A DNA stretch of 64,000 nucleotides from Collinsella sp. AM33-4BH. GTDB taxonomy: Bacteria > Actinomycetota > Coriobacteriia > Coriobacteriales > Coriobacteriaceae. The notes under the pieces are model-generated. The model saw nothing but the letters and a program-made list of their open reading frames with translations. It ran no database searches and was not told the DNA's origin. A program made the position numbers and the translations under genes. Below, piece after piece: positions 58,677-64,000 of this stretch (within the stretch, counting starts at the first letter, position 1; every line of letters begins with the position of its first letter). Where the stretch lies: assembly GCF_003469205.1 (NCBI RefSeq), contig NZ_QSIN01000002.1, forward strand, positions 62,001 through 126,000, written 5' to 3'.

Positions 58677-59872
58677 CTTGTGAAAGACACATCGACTTCC
58701 CCAAGGGGTGGCGTATTCTGGTCGTAGGCGGCGATCACCACAACACCCTGGCGAGTCTGAGGAGCCTCGGAAGAGATGGGGTCCCGTTCGACTTGCTTCT
58801 TCATTCGGGTATGAAAAGCGCCGACGGGCTCATGGTACCGTCCTCGAAGTATTGTCCCAAGAACTTCGAGCTTGTCGATAACAGCGTAGAGGCCATCTCG
58901 GAAGGTTATCGGTCCTGGCTTACAGACAAAGACCCAAGATTGTGCATCGTTCTCGCCAGCTCGGATCTTTCCGCCTACGTCGCCGACCGCGAGCTTGCCC
59001 CGAAAGGCATCGTCACGTATTCGTTTTCAGGCGAGCCCGGCAGGGTTGCGGGATTGATGGACAAGTACGAGCAGTATGTTTGGGCGCAAGCGCACGGCGT
59101 GCCCATGGCGCGTTCGGTCATCGTTACGAGTCGTGATCACGCGGCGGCCGGGCTCAGCTTTCCCCTCATATTGAAGCCGCTCGTGAGCGCGTTCGGCGAG
59201 AAGACCGACATCGCGATTGTGGACTCCCCGGATTCCTACGCCGCTGCCGTCACCCGCCTATTCGCGGACGGCTACGAGCGACTCTTGGTCCAGGAGGTCG
59301 TGGACTTCGACTACGAGGCCGTGGCCTCGGGCTGCATCTTCCTGTCGGATGGAAAGGAATCGCACATAACGCTGCGAAAAGAGCTCACGTTCCCAAGGAA
59401 GGCCGGCAACGTCGCCATCGGGTGTTCCGAGGCGGCTCCCGAGATGGAAAAGCTCCTCGAAAAAGTAATCGGCGAGCTCTCGAGCGAGGGCTTCAGGGGC
59501 ATGTTCGACATCGAGGTCTTCGCCACCAGGGATGGGGCGGTCCTAAACGAGATCAACTTCAGGCAGAGCGGGAACATGTTCGCCTGTCTCGACGGCGGTA
59601 TGTCACTGCCGCTTCTTTGGGCCCTCGACGCGGCGGGGGAGGAGATTCGCCCTCCCGAGCCATTCGGTGGGCGGTTGAGGATTGTCGCCGAGCCACAACT
59701 GGTCTCGGGTGTTACCCACAGGCAGATAGGCGTCGGCGCAGCGATTGCCGCCATGGCGGGGGCAGATAGCTTCGCCTTGCGCGCGAAAGACGACAAGGCG
59801 CCGTCTCGGCGGTTTTTCCTCGGTGGCTTCGCGGCCAAGCTTTCCAAGGCGCTACGCAAGAAGGGGCGTTGA
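58673..59872 (+). CDS. ATP-grasp family ligase
   Basis: A 399-residue protein with an N-terminal Rossmann-like region (ILVVGGDHHNTLASLRSLG) and an ATP-grasp core: FPLILKPLVSAFGEKTD, LLVQEVVDFDYE, and the metal-site end DIEVFATRDGAVLNEINFRQSG. It probably joins a carboxylate to an amine, for example putting an amino acid or amide on a uronic acid of the polymer. It is coupled to its neighbours by ATGA overlaps on both sides. The substrate is unknown. Confidence 0.75.
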   Translation: MTCERHIDFPKGWRILVVGGDHHNTLASLRSLGRDGVPFDLLLHSGMKSADGLMVPSSKYCPKNFELVDNSVEAISEGYRSWLTDKDPRLCIVLASSDLSAYVADRELAPKGIVTYSFSGEPGRVAGLMDKYEQYVWAQAHGVPMARSVIVTSRDHAAAGLSFPLILKPLVSAFGEKTDIAIVDSPDSYAAAVTRLFADGYERLLVQEVVDFDYEAVASGCIFLSDGKESHITLRKELTFPRKAGNVAIGCSEAAPEMEKLLEKVIGELSSEGFRGMFDIEVFATRDGAVLNEINFRQSGNMFACLDGGMSLPLLWALDAAGEEIRPPEPFGGRLRIVAEPQLVSGVTHRQIGVGAAIAAMAGADSFALRAKDDKAPSRRFFLGGFAAKLSKALRKKGR

Positions 59873-61191
59873 TGGTCGGTAGGGTGAAATCGCTGCTGGG
59901 CCGGCTCAAAGGCAACGAGTTTTGGCTGAAGCTCGCCAAGAACGTCTCTACGATTGTGGTGGGGCAGGGGGGCGCCTCTGCGCTCAACATGGTCACGACG
60001 TTCTTGTCCGCCGGGTTCCTCGGGGCCGCAGGCTACGGTTCAATGATGATCGGCCAGACGTTCATGCAGGCCGTGGACGCGTTCCTCAACTTCCAGTCTT
60101 GGCAGGGAGTGATTCGCTATGGGTCGATTTGCCAGGAGCGAAGGGACGACGCCGGACTCGCCGCGACCATAAAGGCTGGTTTCTTCGTCGACATCGCCTC
60201 CGCCCTCATGGGGTGCGCGGTCGCTTTCGCGATTGTTCCGCTCGTCTCAAGCTTGCTCGGGTGGGATGACGTCTCCACGCTCGCCGCGACGATATTCTGC
60301 TTCGAGATTGCTGTGCATGTCGAGGGCACGCCGACCGGAGTGCTGAGGCTTTTTGACAAGTTCAAATATGTCGCCATCCATGCGGTCGCAGTGGCGGCGC
60401 TGAAGCTCGTCCTCGCCGCGGCAGTGTTCTACGCTGTTGGCCCGAATGTCGCTGCGATTGCGTTTGCCTACTGCGCGGCGGACGTCCTAAAGAGTGTGTC
60501 GTTGTTCGCTATCGCGCTCTTCGTTGTCGGTAAGCATGTCGGCCTGAAGGGCGTGGCTGCTGCCAGGAGGCGCGACCTCCCTGAGGGCTTCTTCTCTTTC
60601 ACAATGTGGTCGAACCTGGCTGCGACCGCCGACGCGCCAATCCAGTACTTCGACGTATTCTTCCTATCCATGTTTTCCAGCGAGGTTGTTGGTGTGTTCA
60701 AGTTCTTCAAGCAGCTGCTCTCGGCTTTCACCCTACTCTCGACGCCGGTGCAGCAGGCAATCATGCCTCAGCTCGCAGAGCTGATAGCCAAGGGGCAGGA
60801 CGACCAGGCTTTTGTCGTTGTGAAGAAAATCGAGCGCATGGTCTTCAAGGTCGTTGCGCCTTGCGCGGCCTTGGCAATCATTGCGGTTCCGCCCGCTCTC
60901 TCGTTTTTCATGGATCCAGTCTACGGAGGCTACTGGCACTTGTTCGCCACCCTTGCGGCGCTGACTGTCGTCAGCATCACCTTCTCGGCGCTACACCCAT
61001 GCTTTACAGCCTACGGGCTGTCGAAGCAGTCTGCGGGGATAACGCTTCTGGCCAACGTAATCTACCTCATCGCCTGCTATCTTCTTCTGGGCGCTATCGA
61101 CATCATGGCGATTCCGCTGGCCATGGGCGTCCAGTATGCATTGACGATCGGCCTTAAATCCTTGTTTATCAAGAAGATCGTTCTTGCCTAG
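59872..61191 (+). CDS. Wzx-like oligosaccharide flippase
   Basis: A 439-residue membrane protein of the polysaccharide transporter (MOP) type with about 12-14 TM helices; it opens GGASALNMVTTFLSAGFLGA and continues LNFQSWQGVIRYG. It flips the lipid-linked repeat unit for the Wzy-like polymerase. The ATG shares its A with the preceding TGA. It is the last gene of the locus, 37 bases before a terminator. Confidence 0.85.
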   Translation: MVGRVKSLLGRLKGNEFWLKLAKNVSTIVVGQGGASALNMVTTFLSAGFLGAAGYGSMMIGQTFMQAVDAFLNFQSWQGVIRYGSICQERRDDAGLAATIKAGFFVDIASALMGCAVAFAIVPLVSSLLGWDDVSTLAATIFCFEIAVHVEGTPTGVLRLFDKFKYVAIHAVAVAALKLVLAAAVFYAVGPNVAAIAFAYCAADVLKSVSLFAIALFVVGKHVGLKGVAAARRRDLPEGFFSFTMWSNLAATADAPIQYFDVFFLSMFSSEVVGVFKFFKQLLSAFTLLSTPVQQAIMPQLAELIAKGQDDQAFVVVKKIERMVFKVVAPCAALAIIAVPPALSFFMDPVYGGYWHLFATLAALTVVSITFSALHPCFTAYGLSKQSAGITLLANVIYLIACYLLLGAIDIMAIPLAMGVQYALTIGLKSLFIKKIVLA

Positions 61192-61228
61192 ACCTTTGGC
61201 CCGTCGATGAAAGATGCAATTCTCCTTG

Positions 61229-61263
61229 AAGGCTCGGCGCAGCTCATACGCGTCGAGCCTTTT
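61229..61263. terminator. Bidirectional terminator between convergent genes
   Basis: AAGGCTCG / CGAGCCTT (61229-61236, 61254-61261) with a T run on the plus strand. It ends the polysaccharide operon and sits at the stop of the convergent secreted protein. Confidence 0.75.
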
Positions 61264-63213
61264 CTAGCGGCTTTCTAGCACCCACTTCTGCGCCGTAGTG
61301 CCGTTTGACCGGTACAGCTGGACGTTGGTCCCGGGGGCGGACTTGCCGCCCGCGGCGTCGAGCACGCACGAGGGGTTCTTCGCCGAGGCGATTGTCACGG
61401 TGCCGTCCGCGTTGTCGGAGATTGCCCAGCGCTGGGCGCCCGTCCCGTTGCGCGTGAATTGCTGGACGTTGCCCCCGGGCCGGGCCGAGCCGCCCTGGAC
61501 GTCGAGCGCCAGCCCCGATTTCGCGTTGGTTATCTCGTAAGCACCGGCATGCGCGTCGTATCGGAAGCGGAGTACCTGGGCGGAGGTCCCGTTCGTCGAC
61601 CAGAGCTGGACGTTTGCGCCGGGGTCGAGCGAGCCTGATGCCACGTCGAGCGAGGCATCGCCGGGCAGGGCGCTTTTGACGGTGAAGTAGCCGTCGAATT
61701 CGGTTGGTTTTGGAATGGGTTTTGTCTCGGGATACTCAGCCTCGAAGTCGAACTTCGCTGACCACTGGTAGCTCGAGGCCGTCGTGACATTAGACGTCAC
61801 CGTGAGTGTTACGCCGTTGGAGGCCACGCTCCATTCCCTCTGGTTCATATCGTACGCAACGAGCGCGTTTTGTATTCCCGAGATGCTCGGCGGGAAGGTT
61901 CCGTTGTCAGCATCTATGGAAAAGCTCTCTTCCTTGGCATCCAAGTGCTGCTGAATGCGGTCGGCATACTTCTCGGCCCATTCATTGGCCTTGCCGTTTC
62001 GCACAAAGTAATTGTTGGACAGATCGGTCGAGCGGTAGGCGTAGTCATCCTTTTGGTAGTTTGCCGTGTGGTCGGAGTGGGCGATTGCCATGAGCTCGTC
62101 GGTCAGGCCAAAGTACAGATGGCGCTGGTCCAGGTCTCCGTACCAGTTGTCGCTGGTGTCGTCCCAGGTTAGGTCCATCTGGCACCATTTGCCGTCGATC
62201 TTTACGGCGTTCCAGGTGTGGCCGTTGCCGGTGATGCGGCCGTTGGCGATGCCCGCGGCGTCAAGGAGCTTGGAGTAGATGCGCTGGTAGCTCTCGCAGG
62301 TGCCCTGGTGGCGCGTGAGGCCGCTTTCGGCCGAGCACCAGTTGAGGCTGTGGTCGTACTCCAGCTGGTCGAGCGTCCAGTCGTGGAACCACAGCGCCAT
62401 GTTGTATTCCGAGCCGTTTGTTTGTTGCCTGCACAGGTCCACGGCGTCGTTGACGATCTGCGTGACGCTCGGGCGGGCGGCGTCGTTTACGGTCACCTCC
62501 GCCGTGGTGCGCAGGTAGTAGATCCCCTTGTCGTTTTGGGGGTCGTTTCTGTCGTTGTCCATAAAGTAGAAGTAGATGCGGTACGTGCCCGACGCCGTGA
62601 AGTCAAAGGTAAAGTCGTGGCCCGCGGTGCCCAGGCTGTAGTAGCTGGCCCATGCCGGGCGCGACGGGTCGCAGACGCTTTCCTGGCTGCCGCCGTCCCA
62701 ATAGGTGGGCACGTCCATGCGCGCCTTGGCCTGGGACGAGCCGTTGGCCTGGGTTACGTGGAAGGTCGTCGCGGTGCCCGCGGGGGCGTCGTTCCAGGAG
62801 ACGGTGAAGGTGACGCCGTTTTGGGTTGCGGTGGCGGAGTGGGCGTAGCCGGCTTGTGACGTGGTGGAGATTGCCTCGGGCGTGCCGTTGGTTTGGGCAC
62901 GAAGGGATGGGGCGGGGGTGCCGGTTGCGGCGGCGGTGCCGGTTGCGGCGGCGGTGCCGTCGGCGCTTTCCGTGTTGACGGCGCTGGTGCCGGTGGATGT
63001 TGCGGTGCTGTCCTCTGCGGTATCTGCTGTCGTATTTGTGTTGGTGCCGTCTTCGGCCTTGCCTGTGTCGCTGCTCGTGGCGTCGGCTTGCGCTTGCTGC
63101 TCGGCGGCTGCCTGAGGCTGGATGGCTTCCGCGACGGCTGCCATGGGCATCGTCGAGCTGACCATGGACGTGCACGCGATCGCGCAGAGCAGGTAGTAAA
63201 TAGGTCGTTTCAT
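61264..63213 (-). CDS. Secreted transglutaminase-like protein with RICIN lectin domain
   Basis: A 649-residue protein. Residues 1-30 form a signal peptide. Residues ~31-110 are an Ala/Thr/Ser-rich low-complexity linker, followed by a beta-rich segment (TFTVSWNDAPAGTATTF). A transglutaminase-like domain follows, with Cys in GTCESYQRIYS, His in GNGHTWNAVK and Asp in CQMDLTWDD (residues ~310-350). The C-terminal ~135 residues are a RICIN beta-trefoil with three repeats of the type LDVASG..PGANVQLW. It is probably surface-acting on peptides or peptidoglycan while bound to sugars. ATG 63213 has GAGAGG upstream. Confidence 0.82.
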   Translation of the reverse strand: MKRPIYYLLCAIACTSMVSSTMPMAAVAEAIQPQAAAEQQAQADATSSDTGKAEDGTNTNTTADTAEDSTATSTGTSAVNTESADGTAAATGTAAATGTPAPSLRAQTNGTPEAISTTSQAGYAHSATATQNGVTFTVSWNDAPAGTATTFHVTQANGSSQAKARMDVPTYWDGGSQESVCDPSRPAWASYYSLGTAGHDFTFDFTASGTYRIYFYFMDNDRNDPQNDKGIYYLRTTAEVTVNDAARPSVTQIVNDAVDLCRQQTNGSEYNMALWFHDWTLDQLEYDHSLNWCSAESGLTRHQGTCESYQRIYSKLLDAAGIANGRITGNGHTWNAVKIDGKWCQMDLTWDDTSDNWYGDLDQRHLYFGLTDELMAIAHSDHTANYQKDDYAYRSTDLSNNYFVRNGKANEWAEKYADRIQQHLDAKEESFSIDADNGTFPPSISGIQNALVAYDMNQREWSVASNGVTLTVTSNVTTASSYQWSAKFDFEAEYPETKPIPKPTEFDGYFTVKSALPGDASLDVASGSLDPGANVQLWSTNGTSAQVLRFRYDAHAGAYEITNAKSGLALDVQGGSARPGGNVQQFTRNGTGAQRWAISDNADGTVTIASAKNPSCVLDAAGGKSAPGTNVQLYRSNGTTAQKWVLESR

Positions 63214-63505
63214 AGCGGAGCCTCTCGGTGAGCAGCCAATAGGGTCCGAAGGCAGCTCCAGGCCAGCACTCCGCACATATTTTGTTGGGTTTATTTTACG
63301 GGAACCCCAGTCAACATCAGCGAACTTTCTGGGGAATGTTGGGGGAGGGGGAGCCTTAGGAGACGGCTTGGTGCATGCAAACAACCTTCTTAGGACTACG
63401 CTTTTGATTTACAAGCCTATCGAAGTGGCTGTGCCTCAAGTTCAGTACAACACGAGGCGTGTTAGATTGTTGGAAGCCATAAAACCATAAAGGTCGGGAG
63501 GACGC
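63214..63505. other. Gap between divergent genes
   Basis: This 292-base stretch is AT-richer than average. I see a small palindrome AACAC-GAGGC-GTGTT (63449-63463) shortly before the ATPase gene and no coding region. It looks like the junction of a new module, but no attachment site or repeat is evident. Confidence 0.4.
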
Positions 63506-64000
63506 ATGAGGATCTCTAAACTGAGGATTGAGAACTATCGGAATCTCGATGGAGTGTCGATTAGTTTTGACGAGGACGTGAGCTATATTGTCGGCGAGAA
63601 CAACCTCGGCAAAACGAATGTGCTTGACTTGCTCAATACAATTTTCAATCAAGCGACGATTAGCGAAGAGGATTTCGCTGACATTGAAAAGCGCGCAGGG
63701 GCTCTAGTAACTTTAAAGTTGGACGAGGACGAGATCGGAATAACGGGGCTCGACATCGATCCTACGACCGGAAACACTATTACCATCTGCGCTTTTGCTG
63801 ACGACCCGGATTCTCGAATTGAATTTAAGGCCGAAGGGAGCGGAGAAAGTATTCCACCCTCTCTGATGCGATCCGTTCACATGTTCAGGTACTCGACTGC
63901 ATCCTTTAATAGGGGAGACCTGGCGTTTGATGGTACCCGAGGTGTCGGTAAAGTTCTCTCCAAAGGTATCGCTCTTTATCTAGATAAGGAGGGTAAAGAG
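63506..64000 (+). CDS. RecF/OLD-like AAA ATPase (3' end outside window)
   Basis: One hundred and sixty-five codons are open to the window edge. The N-terminus reads MRISKLRIENYRNLDGVSIS then Walker A GENNLGKTN (residues ~33-41), the SMC/RecF-like arrangement of OLD and related ATPases. Such proteins often belong to phage-defence modules (paired with a nuclease or helicase) or to DNA repair. GGGAGGACGC precedes ATG 63506. Codon use is AT-richer than in the housekeeping genes. The partner genes lie beyond the window. Confidence 0.75.
   Translation, partial: MRISKLRIENYRNLDGVSISFDEDVSYIVGENNLGKTNVLDLLNTIFNQATISEEDFADIEKRAGALVTLKLDEDEIGITGLDIDPTTGNTITICAFADDPDSRIEFKAEGSGESIPPSLMRSVHMFRYSTASFNRGDLAFDGTRGVGKVLSKGIALYLDKEGKE

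Overview
The window looks like a chromosomal segment of a Coriobacteriia (Actinomycetota) gut anaerobe, most likely Collinsella. This rests on the high GC content, the tig-clpP-clpX-(valS)-folC neighbourhood, the abundance of palindromic intergenic repeats with GGGACAGG or GGGACTGTCCC cores, and the strictly anaerobic gene content. The taxonomic call is inference, because no rRNA is present.

Region by region. 1-6.9 kb holds housekeeping and transport genes: a truncated C_GCAxxG_C_C protein, metY, an MFS exporter, xpt, a small GGQ release-factor-like protein, a diacylglycerol-kinase-like lipid kinase and a ClC channel. 7.1-12.5 kb is a molybdenum block: moeA, mogA, modA, modB (with an unusual extracytoplasmic N-terminal domain) and modC. 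12.6-19.7 kb is a redox and selenium block. It has a structured leader with a 22-codon ORF, two tandem double-cubane-cluster-type (2-hydroxyacyl-CoA dehydratase-like) genes each followed by the same large hairpin element, and their ATP-dependent activator. It continues with selD (itself a selenoprotein with an in-frame UGA and SECIS hairpin), yedF, a DUF3343 Se/S-carrier-like gene and a cysteine-desulfurase family gene. 19.8-26.2 kb holds brnQ, tRNA-Pro, tRNA-Gly, a formate/nitrite channel, selA, selB and tRNA-Sec, so the whole selenocysteine toolkit lies within 10 kb. 26.4-31.7 kb holds gdhA and a two-gene molybdenum hydroxylase (FAD subunit plus a fused 2Fe-2S/molybdopterin subunit). 31.8-40.1 kb holds tRNA-Leu, tig, clpP, clpX, valS and folC. 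40.4-45 kb (minus strand) holds an M24 peptidase and a GlpA-like / FAD oxidoreductase / DUF1667 operon. 45.16-45.5 kb is a strikingly regular array of nine 16-bp elements in alternating orientation. 45.6-48 kb holds a small zinc-ribbon membrane protein and thrS without a TGS domain.

48.3-61.2 kb is a surface polysaccharide locus: a NusG-like (LoaP-type) antiterminator, a priming sugar-phosphate transferase preceded by or starting in a G11 tract, a GT2 transferase, rmlA, rmlB, a fused rmlC-rmlD, a GT4 transferase, a Wzy-like polymerase, a Stealth phosphotransferase, a deacetylase-like protein, an ATP-grasp protein and a Wzx-like flippase. It ends against a convergent secreted transglutaminase-like/RICIN protein. 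The window closes inside a RecF/OLD-like ATPase gene that may begin another accessory locus.

How it fits together: molybdate uptake (ModABC) and cofactor assembly (MoeA, MogA) supply the molybdenum hydroxylase. SelD, YedF, DUF3343 and the desulfurase supply activated selenium both for selenocysteine (SelA, SelB, tRNA-Sec) and possibly for labile selenium in the hydroxylase. The tandem double-cubane proteins sit between the Mo and Se modules and are the best candidates here for an uncharacterised low-potential reductase system.
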